A stretch of DNA of 35,043 nt, from contig OMJU01000043.1 of NCBI GenBank assembly GCA_900299425.1, forward strand, positions 1-35,043. Direction: 5' to 3'. Position 1 is the first letter of the stretch. Each line of letters begins with the position of its first letter. Positions 1-7,280 of the stretch are shown here, one piece after another. This stretch comes from Candidatus Rokuibacteriota bacterium. GTDB lineage: Bacteria; Bacteroidota; Bacteroidia; Flavobacteriales; Flavobacteriaceae. Below the pieces are notes generated by a model that saw nothing but the letters and a program-made list of their open reading frames with translations, was not told the DNA's origin and made no database searches. Both the position numbers and the translations under genes were made by a program.

Positions 1-314
1 CCTAGACGATAGATTTCGCCACCCCCGATGATAAAGGGTTGTGGATCGTTTTGACAATGTGCTATGGCTTCATCCATAGTTTGCACTACGATCACTTCCT
101 CTGGGACCTGATAATCCGGATTTCGTGTAATGACGATGTGTTTGCGGTTCGGAAGCAATTTTGGAAAAGACTCAAAAGTTTTGCGCCCCATGATGATGCA
201 ATGCCCAGAGGTTAGGGTTTTAAACCGCTTGAAATCATTGGGTAAATGCCAGACCAGATTGTTGTTCTTACCTAGTTCGTGGTTTGCTCCGATGGCCGCA
301 ATCATGGTAATCAT
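1..314 (-). CDS. folA: Dihydrofolate reductase, C-terminus cut by window start
   Basis: Reduces dihydrofolate to tetrahydrofolate with NADPH in the cytoplasm, regenerating the cofactor used by the thymidylate synthase encoded about 0.5 kb upstream on the same strand. About 104 residues are visible. The N-terminus MITMIAAIGANHELGKNNN, then LVWHLPNDFKRFK with the folate-site Asp in the LPND segment, IIMGRKTFESF and FIIGGGEIY are the hallmark DHFR segments in the right order. The ATG at 314 is taken as the start; the ATG three codons later is also possible, since many DHFRs begin close to the IAAIGAN strand. It lies 41 bp after the TonB-C mini-protein and no promoter element is seen, so it is probably the last gene of the thyA block. 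Family assignment is secure; the remaining residues lie outside the window. Confidence 0.95.
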   Translation of the reverse strand, partial: MITMIAAIGANHELGKNNNLVWHLPNDFKRFKTLTSGHCIIMGRKTFESFPKLLPNRKHIVITRNPDYQVPEEVIVVQTMDEAIAHCQNDPQPFIIGGGEIYRL

Positions 315-355
315 AAGCCTATTTTAACGTTATTTTCCTTGACGCGGAAATTCGC

Positions 356-790
356 TTATTTCCCTGTTTTAAAATCAAATGGAACGGTATATTGAATGGC
401 TTTTGGTTTTCCGGCATACATCCCTGGGCGCACCATTTTTGGGATCAAACTGATGTTGCGTCGCGCTTCTTCTTGTAATGCAGGGGCTCCTCCACTGACA
501 TTTTTAATCTCTACCATACCTTCCGTGTTGATGATGAATTCTACAATTACGCGGCCTTGAGTATTGCTTTTATAGGCATCAGCAGGATATTTAAAGTTTT
601 TAACCACGTGTTGGGTAAGTTTTTGCGTAAAACACTTCTGTAGACCAGCACCAGATTGATTCTCGCATCCTGCCCAAACCGGCGCGATTTCTTTCATGGT
701 CACCTTATTTTTTTCGACGCTACCCCATTCTTGAGCGATCAAAACATTGGTGGTGAGCATGATCAGACTGGCGATGATATATTTTTTCAT
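356..790 (-). CDS. Secreted TonB C-terminal domain mini-protein
   Basis: 144 residues. An N-terminal signal peptide (MKKYIIASLIMLTTNVLIAQ) is followed by a domain resembling the TonB C-terminal domain: two Cys in a WAGCE...LQKCF segment, then FKYPADA, a GRVIVEFIINTEG strand and a hydrophobic end. Classical TonB has an uncleaved membrane anchor and a long Pro-rich periplasmic stretch. This protein has neither, so it is more likely a free periplasmic TonB-C-like protein than an energy transducer. Such stand-alone TonB-C proteins are common in Flavobacteriia and their role is not established. It sits between thyA (33 bp upstream) and folA (41 bp downstream) on the same strand, so it is probably cotranscribed with them, although no functional link to folate metabolism is evident. 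Confidence 0.8.
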   Translation of the reverse strand: MKKYIIASLIMLTTNVLIAQEWGSVEKNKVTMKEIAPVWAGCENQSGAGLQKCFTQKLTQHVVKNFKYPADAYKSNTQGRVIVEFIINTEGMVEIKNVSGGAPALQEEARRNISLIPKMVRPGMYAGKPKAIQYTVPFDFKTGK

Positions 791-823
791 AATGATGTGT
801 TTTTAGAAATTCTGATGTAATGA

Positions 824-1648
824 TTAAACCGCGACAGCCCCTTTAATGTGTGGGTGAGGGTCGTAATCGGTTAGGGTGAAATCTTCAAAAGTGAAGTCAA
901 AAATATTTTTAATCTTGGGGTTTAAATGCATTTTTGGCAGTGGTCGCGGCTCGCGCGAGAGTTGCAGTTCGAGTTGCTCCATATGATTGCTGTAAATATG
1001 GGCATCACCAAAGGTATGCACGAAATCTCCAGGCGCATAGCCACAGACTTGAGCCATCATCATTGTCAAAAGTGCGTAAGAAGCGATATTAAAAGGCACC
1101 CCGAGAAAGATATCCGCACTGCGCTGATAAAGCTGGCAGGAAAGTTTACCGTCGGCCACATAAAATTGAAAAAAGGCATGGCAGGGCGGTAGCGCGGCTT
1201 TACCTTGCGCCACATTATCGGCAAACGACTGTTTTGTATCAGGAAGTACCGACGGATTCCAAGCACTGACGAGCATTCGACGACTATCCGGGTTCTTTTT
1301 TAAAGTTTCGATGACTTCGGTAATCTGATCGATTTCTTCACTATTCCAGTTACGCCATTGATGGCCGTAAACCGGACCGAGATTACCATGATCGTCGGCC
1401 CATTCATTCCAAATACGCACGCCATTGTCTTGAAGATAGGCAATATTTGTGTCTCCTTTGAGAAACCATAAAAGCTCATAAATAATGGACTTAAGGTGGA
1501 GTTTTTTGGTAGTCACCATAGGAAAGCCTTCACTGAGATCAAAGCGCATTTGATAACCAAAAACACTTTTTGTTCCCGTGCCTGTGCGGTCTTCTTTTAA
1601 AGCACCATGCTCGAGTACGTGGCGCACTAAGTCGTGGTATTGTTTCAT
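824..1648 (-). CDS. thyA: Thymidylate synthase
   Basis: Methylates dUMP to dTMP using methylene-tetrahydrofolate, yielding dihydrofolate for the folA product. 274 residues. The catalytic Cys is residue 156 in [12 protein letters not shown], followed by the dUMP-binding segment [20 protein letters not shown] and the C-terminal [14 protein letters not shown]. The N-terminal [12 protein letters not shown] phosphate-binding loop and WNEWAD are also present. It is about ten residues longer than the 264-residue E. coli enzyme; the difference can be placed in a longer loop just before the catalytic Cys (residues about 137-153). The ATG at 1648 overlaps the stop of a tiny upstream reading frame as ATGA. 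It belongs to the co-directional nupC-thyA-TonB-C-folA set. Confidence 0.98.
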   Translation of the reverse strand: MKQYHDLVRHVLEHGALKEDRTGTGTKSVFGYQMRFDLSEGFPMVTTKKLHLKSIIYELLWFLKGDTNIAYLQDNGVRIWNEWADDHGNLGPVYGHQWRNWNSEEIDQITEVIETLKKNPDSRRMLVSAWNPSVLPDTKQSFADNVAQGKAALPPCHAFFQFYVADGKLSCQLYQRSADIFLGVPFNIASYALLTMMMAQVCGYAPGDFVHTFGDAHIYSNHMEQLELQLSREPRPLPKMHLNPKIKNIFDFTFEDFTLTDYDPHPHIKGAVAV

Positions 1649-1710
1649 TGAGTTTGAAGCTTCAGATCAGCGTAAAAATAAAAAAACATCGTCCCCAAAA
1701 TGCCCGTCAT
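1645..1710 (-). CDS. Possible 21-residue hydrophobic leader ORF before thyA
   Basis: A short reading frame begins with ATG at 1710 in the gap between nupC and thyA and ends with a TGA that overlaps the thyA start as ATGA. The predicted peptide, [21 protein letters not shown], has a hydrophobic aromatic centre and could be a single membrane segment or a coupling leader. The open frame extends about ten codons further upstream (with residues such as DKWAL) without another ATG. Nothing beyond frame, overlap and hydrophobicity supports it, so it may be chance. Confidence 0.2.
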   Translation of the reverse strand: MTGILGTMFFYFYADLKLQTQ

Positions 1711-1752
1711 TAATGCCCATTTATCAATAGTTATTAACCGCTATTCAGGGGG

Positions 1753-3513
1753 TTATCCGATCAACATTCCCGCAATGGTAGCGGTCATAAGAGCGGCCAC
1801 GGTTCCCCCAATCAGCGCCTTAATGCCAAACTTCGCCAGATTGGACTGCTGGCTGGGCGCCAGTCCACCAATACCTCCGATTTGAATGCCGATTGAGGCA
1901 AAATTTGCGAAGCCACAAAGCGAGTAAGTGGCAATAACGATAGAACGATTTGAAGTTAAGAGTCCGCTATTTTTTAAATCGGACAAAGATGCATAGGCAA
2001 AGAACTCATTGAGTATGGTTTTTTCTCCCAAGAGCTGCCCCACAGTGACAATATCGGCTGCAGGCACACCGATAATCCAAGCCACGGGCGCGAATAAATT
2101 ACCCAGGATGTACTGCAGTGAAAGTCCAGTGTAGCGCCCAGCGGTTTGTTCGTTGATCTGCTCATTAAGACCCGTAGGTCCCCCAATCCAGTCTACCGTA
2201 ATCCAGTTAAATACGGCAATAAGCGCGGTAAACACCAAAAGCATAGCTCCGACATTGATGGCCAGTTTCAGACCATCTGTAGTGCCTCGTGCTATGGCAT
2301 CTAAGACATTAGTTCCTATTTTTTCTTTTGAAACGTCGAGTTTGCGATCGACCTCTTCAGTTTCTGGATAGAGCATTTTGGCAATGACAATGGCTGCAGG
2401 CGCAGACATGATCGAAGCCGTGAGTAGATGTTTGGCAAAATAAATTTTTTCTGCCTCGCTCGAGCCTCCCAAAAATGCAATATATGCCGCCAATACACCC
2501 CCAGCGATGGTGGCCATACCGCCTACCATTAGACACATGAGCTCACTTTTAGTCATTTTATCTAAATAGGGCTTGACCACAAGAGGGGCTTCGGTTTGAC
2601 CGATAAAAATATTGGCCGCCGCGGCAAGACTTTCGGCTCCCGACAGACGCATGGTTCGGCTCATGACCCATGCAAAAACTTTGATCACGCGCTGTATGAT
2701 ACCAAAGTAGTACAGCACCGAGGTAAAGGCAGAAAAGAAGACCACTGTGGGCAGGACTTTAAAGGCAAAAATATAGCCGAAAGTATCTTGATTATTGACC
2801 AGTCCACCGAACAAAAATTCGGCCCCTTTTTCACTAAAATTCAAAAACGTAACCACTTGTTGAGACAGCCAGTCAAAACTTTGGGCGACGAGATCTACTT
2901 TCAATACCAAAACCGCAAATATGACTTGTAGTAGCAGTCCAGTCCGCACAAGCCGCCAATCGATGCGCCGTCGATTGCTGCTGAGTAAAAAACCAATCAG
3001 TACCAAAAAGACAAGCCCTAAAAGACCCCGACCCAAACTCTCCAAGCTGATGCTTAAGCCATCTGTGGCTTGGATTTTTTCTTGGTTCTCATTCAGCGCT
3101 GAATTTACATCACCATCTTGAGCGTCTTTAACTGCTGCAGTAACGGTCCCTGTATTCTTCTCTGATTTTTTGTGGATAAAACGATAATCGACCCCCGCCT
3201 CAGATAAAACTAATGTGTCTTGAATTAATCGGAATGCGTAATGGCGTAGCGTATCGCTAGGCTGAAGATATTGAAAGCTCAATATATCCTCTACAGTCTG
3301 GTAACTTCCTGAAGCCTTGAGGTTATTTTTTGCTTCAAGGGTATAGGTAAAATTGCCAGACTCCAGATTCATGAAATCTACTTCTGGATTGATGTCAAAA
3401 AGTGAATTTCCTGCCTTTGTAATGGATTCAAATTGCCATTGTCCTTCTATAGATTGACTCAAGATGACGCTGCTAGTGAGCAGTAAGCCTAAGAGCAAAA
3501 TTCTTTTCAGCAT
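1753..3513 (-). CDS. Concentrative nucleoside transporter with N-terminal secreted domain
   Basis: Inner-membrane cation-coupled nucleoside importer of the CNT/NupC family. 586 residues, against about 400 for bacterial NupC. Residues 1-20 look like a signal peptide; about 21-115 form a beta-rich, lipocalin-like domain (starts SIEGQWQFES, ends VDYRFIHKK); about 116-158 are a hydrophilic linker; the membrane core begins near 160. The core carries the CNT signature GAESLAAAANIFIGQTEAP (about 292-310), followed by KMTKSELMCLMVGGMATIAGG. Near the C-terminus are SLCGFANFASIGIQIGGIGG and a last hydrophobic segment. From memory, these segments resemble animal CNTs more than E. coli NupC. It lies 2 bp after the DUF151 nuclease gene, so the two are probably cotranscribed. 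The family is secure, the substrate range is not, and the extra domain is unexplained. Confidence 0.92.
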   Translation of the reverse strand: MLKRILLLGLLLTSSVILSQSIEGQWQFESITKAGNSLFDINPEVDFMNLESGNFTYTLEAKNNLKASGSYQTVEDILSFQYLQPSDTLRHYAFRLIQDTLVLSEAGVDYRFIHKKSEKNTGTVTAAVKDAQDGDVNSALNENQEKIQATDGLSISLESLGRGLLGLVFLVLIGFLLSSNRRRIDWRLVRTGLLLQVIFAVLVLKVDLVAQSFDWLSQQVVTFLNFSEKGAEFLFGGLVNNQDTFGYIFAFKVLPTVVFFSAFTSVLYYFGIIQRVIKVFAWVMSRTMRLSGAESLAAAANIFIGQTEAPLVVKPYLDKMTKSELMCLMVGGMATIAGGVLAAYIAFLGGSSEAEKIYFAKHLLTASIMSAPAAIVIAKMLYPETEEVDRKLDVSKEKIGTNVLDAIARGTTDGLKLAINVGAMLLVFTALIAVFNWITVDWIGGPTGLNEQINEQTAGRYTGLSLQYILGNLFAPVAWIIGVPAADIVTVGQLLGEKTILNEFFAYASLSDLKNSGLLTSNRSIVIATYSLCGFANFASIGIQIGGIGGLAPSQQSNLAKFGIKALIGGTVAALMTATIAGMLIG

Positions 3514-3515
3514 AG

Positions 3516-4136
3516 TTATTTATTTCTTTTGGACAATTCATCACGCAATCGAGCGGCGGCTTCATAGTCCTCTTGCGTAATGGCTTTACTCAGGAGCTCT
3601 TTGAGCTCTTTTAAGGTATGCTTGGTAAAGCTTTCTCCCTTAGGGCTCTCTTGTGGTTCTTGATCCATAAGCCTGGCTATTGCACCGTCTTGCTCGTCCG
3701 AATCGTTTTGATTTACTGGTGTGGTTTGCAGGTGAATTCCCGCCTGATTTAGAATGTCTTTATAGGTAAAAATCGGCGCATTAAATCTTAAGGCCAAAGC
3801 AATAGCGTCGCTGGTACGCGCATCTAAAATTTCTTCATCCTCTCCACATTCCGCAATAATGCTCGAATAGAACACCCCGTCGACGAGTTTGTGTATGATT
3901 ACCTGCTTCACTACAATGCCAAAGCGATCGGCAAAGGCTTTGAATAGATCGTGAGTCAGGGGCCTAGGCGGACGGATTTCGTTCTCTAAAGCGATGGCAA
4001 TCGATTGCGCTTCAAAAGCACCAATGACAATAGGGAGTTTACGATCGCCATCTTCTTCACTTAAAATCAAGGCATAAGCCCCATTTTGTGTTTGGCTATA
4101 GGAAATTCCTTTGATGTTTAGGCGCACAAGGCTCAT
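3516..4136 (-). CDS. Bifunctional nuclease (DUF151) with UVR motif
   Basis: 206 residues. The N-terminal two thirds match the DUF151 bifunctional nuclease family: starts with VRLNIKGISYSQTQNGAYAL, then KLPIVIGAFEAQSIAIALE, RPLTHDLFKAFADRFG and LDARTSDAIALALRFNAPIF. Members related to plant BBD1 and Thermotoga TM0160 have been reported to act on RNA and DNA, but the physiological role in bacteria is unclear. Residues about 170-206 form a helical UvrB/UvrC (UVR) motif containing LLSKAITQEDYEAAARLRDE, a typical C-terminal addition in Bacteroidota homologues. The gene is co-directional with etfA (74 bp gap upstream) and runs almost directly into the nucleoside transporter (2 bp), which suggests a link to nucleotide turnover but does not prove it. 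Confidence 0.9.
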   Translation of the reverse strand: MSLVRLNIKGISYSQTQNGAYALILSEEDGDRKLPIVIGAFEAQSIAIALENEIRPPRPLTHDLFKAFADRFGIVVKQVIIHKLVDGVFYSSIIAECGEDEEILDARTSDAIALALRFNAPIFTYKDILNQAGIHLQTTPVNQNDSDEQDGAIARLMDQEPQESPKGESFTKHTLKELKELLSKAITQEDYEAAARLRDELSKRNK

Positions 4137-4210
4137 ATTGGTGGGTGTTATTCTTGGCCGAAGCCTGTATGCGAGCGATTACAATGCTTGCCAGCACCAA
4201 AATAAGAAAA

Positions 4211-5173
4211 TTATGCGTTTTGTGCTTGAAACTCCTTTAATTTTTGAATCAGATCAGGAACGACCTCAAAGGCGTCTCCAACGATACCATAATCGGCCGC
4301 TTTAAAGAAAGGAGCTTCAGGATCAGTGTTGATGACCACTTTGACTTTAGACGAATTGATTCCAGCCAAATGTTGGATTGCCCCGCTAATACCGATAGCG
4401 ATGTATAGATTAGCGGCCACTGGTTTTCCGGTTTGCCCTACGTGCTCGCTGTGCGGACGCCATCCTAAATCACTCACAGGCTTGGAGCAAGCGGTGGCCG
4501 CGCCCATTACCTCGGCCAATTCTTCAATCATACCCCAATTTTCAGGACCTTTAAGACCGCGACCCGCAGAAACTACAACTTCTGCATCGGCAATCATGAC
4601 TTTATTCGAGGCTTTGTCGGTACCGACAACTTCAAGCGATGAGGCGCTGAGTTCTGGGTTGTGCTGGGTTATTTCCGCGTTTGTATCGTATGGGTGTACG
4701 CCAAAGGCATTTTTTGACAAACCTATAACACAAGTGCCACTTTTTAAGGCTGTATGTGCTGAAGCTTTATTGGTAAAGACATTATGCGGCAGGGTCAATG
4801 GCTCATAACTTGTGGGCAATCCGACAACATTGGGCACATAACCGGCGTCGAGGGATACGGCTAAAAGGGGCGCCATATAACGGCTGTTAGCGCTTGAAGA
4901 AACTACCACCACAGTAGCCTCAGTTGCGCGAGCGGCCTGGCTTAAGGCTTCGGCCACAAGTTCTGCGTTAAAGGTCGCGAGCGAGGCATTGTTTAGATGT
5001 AAAACTTTATGGACACCGTATTGACCTAGATTAGCGCTTGAAGCGTCCTGGGTTACTGCGGCGACAACTTCGGTATTCATTTGATCGGCCATAGCGCGGG
5101 CAAATGAAATAAGTTCCTGGGTGCTTTTTTTAAAAATTTTTTGATCAGATTCTGCGTAAACTAAAATGGGCAT
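4211..5173 (-). CDS. etfA: Electron transfer flavoprotein alpha subunit
   Basis: FAD-binding subunit of the ETF heterodimer, which takes electrons from acyl-CoA dehydrogenases and passes them to the respiratory chain through ETF:quinone oxidoreductase. 320 residues. The C-terminal FAD domain is clear: VVSAGRGLKGPENW, CSKPVSDLGWRPHSEHVGQT (the conserved Arg and Gln-Thr contacts), LYIAIGISGAIQHLAG and INTDPEAPFFKAADYGIVGD. The N-terminal half (MPILVYAESD onward) is the ETF alpha/beta Rossmann-like domain. It follows etfB by 51 bp, the usual ETF gene pair. A client enzyme, an acyl-CoA dehydrogenase, lies at the far end of this window. Function is secure. Confidence 0.97.
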   Translation of the reverse strand: MPILVYAESDQKIFKKSTQELISFARAMADQMNTEVVAAVTQDASSANLGQYGVHKVLHLNNASLATFNAELVAEALSQAARATEATVVVVSSSANSRYMAPLLAVSLDAGYVPNVVGLPTSYEPLTLPHNVFTNKASAHTALKSGTCVIGLSKNAFGVHPYDTNAEITQHNPELSASSLEVVGTDKASNKVMIADAEVVVSAGRGLKGPENWGMIEELAEVMGAATACSKPVSDLGWRPHSEHVGQTGKPVAANLYIAIGISGAIQHLAGINSSKVKVVINTDPEAPFFKAADYGIVGDAFEVVPDLIQKLKEFQAQNA

Positions 5174-5224
5174 AAGACTGATTTTTTTATTGAGTTAAAG
5201 TTAAATGAGGGCTTTATATCGGCG

Positions 5225-5965
5225 TTAGATAACTTTAGCCTCGTTGTGTAATAGGTTGATGAGTTGCTCTGCATTGTCTACTAAGGTGACCGCTTGTTTT
5301 GGTGCTGGTTTTTCATAGCGCAATGTCTGTGATTTAGAAGTAGGGTTCTGTGAAGACTTCACATGAAGTGGCTTGGTACGTGCTTGCATGATTCCGCGCA
5401 TGTTAGGAATGCGCAAGTCACTTTCTTCAACCAGTCCTTTTTGGCCACCGATCACTAGGGGAAGGTTTGCGTTCAGGGTTTCTTTCCCCCCGTCTATCTC
5501 TCGCACAGCAGTTGCGGTGTTCCCTTCGATCTCAAGACCGATACAAGTATTGACAAAAGCATAGTCACAGATTTTGGCCAACATGCCAGGAACCATCCCG
5601 CCATTATAATCGATGGACTCTCTACCGGCAATAACTAAATCGTATTGTCCCTCTTTAACAATGGGGGCCAAGGCCTGAGCCACGCTGTAGCCATCTGTGG
5701 CGGGTTGATCCACGCGGATCGCTTCATCAGCACCAATTGCTAGGGCTTTACGCAGGGTGGGTTCGGTCTCTGAGCCACCCACGTTTGCAACATGGACTAT
5801 CGCGCCTTGTTTTTCTTTAAACCAAAGGGCACGGGTTAGGCCAAATTCGTCATTTGGGTTGATCACATATTGTACGCCATTGGTGTCAAATTGTGTTTGG
5901 TCTGCGTTGAAATTAATTTTGGAAGTCGTGTCCGGGACATGACTGATACACACGAGAATTTTCAT
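5225..5965 (-). CDS. etfB: Electron transfer flavoprotein beta subunit
   Basis: AMP-binding partner of EtfA. 246 residues with the ETF-beta pattern: MKILVCISHVPDTTSKINF, NPNDEFGLTRALW, DQPATDGYSVAQALAPI and the signature stretch DLVIAGRESIDYNGGMVPGM, then EIDGGKETLNANLPLVIGGQ and DLRIPNMRGIMQARTKPL. It is the first gene of a minus-strand block that continues into etfA and perhaps further. It is divergent from the pyruvate dehydrogenase E1 beta gene, and the 180-bp region between them holds a 12-bp perfect palindrome (6033-6044). I found no convincing -33/-7 promoter for etfB. Confidence 0.97.
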   Translation of the reverse strand: MKILVCISHVPDTTSKINFNADQTQFDTNGVQYVINPNDEFGLTRALWFKEKQGAIVHVANVGGSETEPTLRKALAIGADEAIRVDQPATDGYSVAQALAPIVKEGQYDLVIAGRESIDYNGGMVPGMLAKICDYAFVNTCIGLEIEGNTATAVREIDGGKETLNANLPLVIGGQKGLVEESDLRIPNMRGIMQARTKPLHVKSSQNPTSKSQTLRYEKPAPKQAVTLVDNAEQLINLLHNEAKVI

Positions 5966-6032
5966 GGGTTAAGGGCGGTTTTTAAGTCGTTATAATGTTG
6001 AGGCGAAGATACGATAATCCCCTCAATTTTAC

Positions 6033-6044
6033 TATGCATGCATA
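6033..6044. promoter_or_regulatory. 12-bp palindrome between divergent etfB and pdhB
   Basis: TATGCATGCATA is a perfect 12-bp inverted repeat about 70 bp upstream of etfB and about 50 bp upstream of the putative -7 element of the E1 beta gene. It is in a plausible place for a dimeric regulator to act on one or both genes, but it is short and no second copy was noticed. Confidence 0.25.
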
Positions 6045-6095
6045 ATAAAAAAACAGAATTATTGTAAAAATTCAAGCAAACTTTTCAAATAGTAT

Positions 6096-6104
6096 TATTT
6101 TTGC
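6096..6104 (+). promoter_or_regulatory. Putative promoter -7 element of pdhB
   Basis: TATTTTTGC matches the Bacteroidota -7 consensus TAnnTTTG and lies 41 bp before the start codon, giving a leader of roughly 38 nt. No TTG is found 17-23 bp upstream, so the -33 element is weak or absent. Confidence 0.5.
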
Positions 6105-6145
6105 TTCGCCCACAAAAAAACTGGGCCCAATAGACACTAAAAATC

Positions 6146-7129
6146 ATGAAAACGATTCAGTTTAGAGAAGCAATTTGCGAGGCGATGAGCGAAGAAATGC
6201 GTCGCGATGAGAGCATTTATTTGATGGGTGAAGAAGTTGCCGAATACAATGGTGCTTATAAAGCCAGTAAAGGGATGTTGGACGAGTTCGGACCCAAGCG
6301 CGTTATAGATACGCCAATTGCCGAATTGGGCTTTGCAGGTATTGCAACAGGTTCTGCCATGAACGGTAATCGCCCAATCGTGGAATTCATGACCTTTAAC
6401 TTCTCTTTGGTGGGTATTGATCAAATCATCAATAACGCTGCTAAAATTCGTCAAATGAGTGGAGGTCAATTTAATTGTCCCATAGTTTTTCGTGGACCAA
6501 CAGCTTCTGCGGGTCAGCTTGCAGCCACCCACTCCCAAGCTTTTGAAAGTTGGTTCGCCAACACCCCTGGTTTAAAAGTTGTGGTGCCCAGCAATCCGGC
6601 GGATGCCAAAGGACTGCTCAAGAGTGCTATTCGCGATGACGATCCAGTCATTTTTATGGAAAGTGAGCAGATGTATGGAGATAAAGGAGAAGTGCCAGAA
6701 GGTGAATATCTAATTCCACTTGGTGTTGCTGACATTAAGCGCAAAGGAACGGATGTGACGATCGTTTCTTTTGGGAAAATTATTAAAGAGGCTTATGCTG
6801 CGGCTGATGAGCTTGCCAAAGAGGGTATAGAATGTGAAATTATCGATTTGCGCACTGTGCGCCCGATGGATCATAAAACCATTTTGGATAGCGTCAAGAA
6901 AACGAACCGATTAGTCATTCTTGAAGAGGCTTGGCCTTTTGGCAACGTTGCCACTGAAATCACTTATCAAGTTCAGGCACAAGCTTTTGATTACCTCGAT
7001 GCGCCTATTGTAAAAATCAATACCGCCGATACTCCAGCGCCTTATTCACCAGCATTATTGGCGGAGTGGCTGCCAAACAAAGAAGATGTGATTGCTGCGG
7101 TTAAAAAAGTCATGTACCGCACGGCCTGA
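6146..7129 (+). CDS. pdhB: Pyruvate dehydrogenase E1 component, beta subunit
   Basis: Beta subunit of the thiamine-diphosphate E1 enzyme that decarboxylates pyruvate and acetylates the E2 lipoyl group. 327 residues, the usual size. Features are KTIQFREAICEAMSEEM, the catalytic-region motif VAEYNGAYKASKGMLDEFG (Glu of the ThDP site), RVIDTPIAELGFAGIATGSA, GPTASAGQLAATHSQAFESW and the C-terminal transketolase domain with IDLRTVRPMDHKTI and VILEEAWPFGNVATEI. The alternative branched-chain 2-oxoacid E1 beta is less likely given the close fit to PDH sequences, but cannot be fully excluded. E1 alpha and E2 are not adjacent, so the complex is encoded at more than one locus. lipB, for lipoate attachment to E2, is also in this window at 27605. 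Confidence 0.93.
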   Translation: MKTIQFREAICEAMSEEMRRDESIYLMGEEVAEYNGAYKASKGMLDEFGPKRVIDTPIAELGFAGIATGSAMNGNRPIVEFMTFNFSLVGIDQIINNAAKIRQMSGGQFNCPIVFRGPTASAGQLAATHSQAFESWFANTPGLKVVVPSNPADAKGLLKSAIRDDDPVIFMESEQMYGDKGEVPEGEYLIPLGVADIKRKGTDVTIVSFGKIIKEAYAAADELAKEGIECEIIDLRTVRPMDHKTILDSVKKTNRLVILEEAWPFGNVATEITYQVQAQAFDYLDAPIVKINTADTPAPYSPALLAEWLPNKEDVIAAVKKVMYRTA

Positions 7130-7207
7130 AGTTAAACCTTAAGCTTTAAGTGAAAATAGGCGTATGCATCACTAGTTGTCTTTAGATCATTAATCCATTG
7201 TAATCAG

Positions 7208-7238
7208 TTGGATAACCGATCTATTTTACTACTTTTGC
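7208..7238 (+). promoter_or_regulatory. Consensus Bacteroidota promoter of the pyrophosphatase gene
   Basis: TTG at 7208-7210, a 19-bp spacer, and TACTTTTGC at 7230-7238. This is a full match to the -33/-7 pattern TTG-N19-TAnnTTTG used by the Bacteroidota primary sigma factor. Predicted transcription starts a few bases after 7238, leaving a leader of about 40 nt before the ATG at 7281. Confidence 0.8.
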
Positions 7239-7280
7239 AACCGCAAAAATTTGCTATAAAAACCTACTAAATAATCAATT

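Noticed and set aside
130-327. 65-codon plus-strand frame opposite folA
   Set aside because: Opposite-strand shadow of a clear DHFR reading frame, with no family resemblance.
4137-4210. Possible small gene between etfA and the DUF151 gene
   Set aside because: No start codon in a frame that gives a meaningful peptide; treated as a plain intergenic gap.
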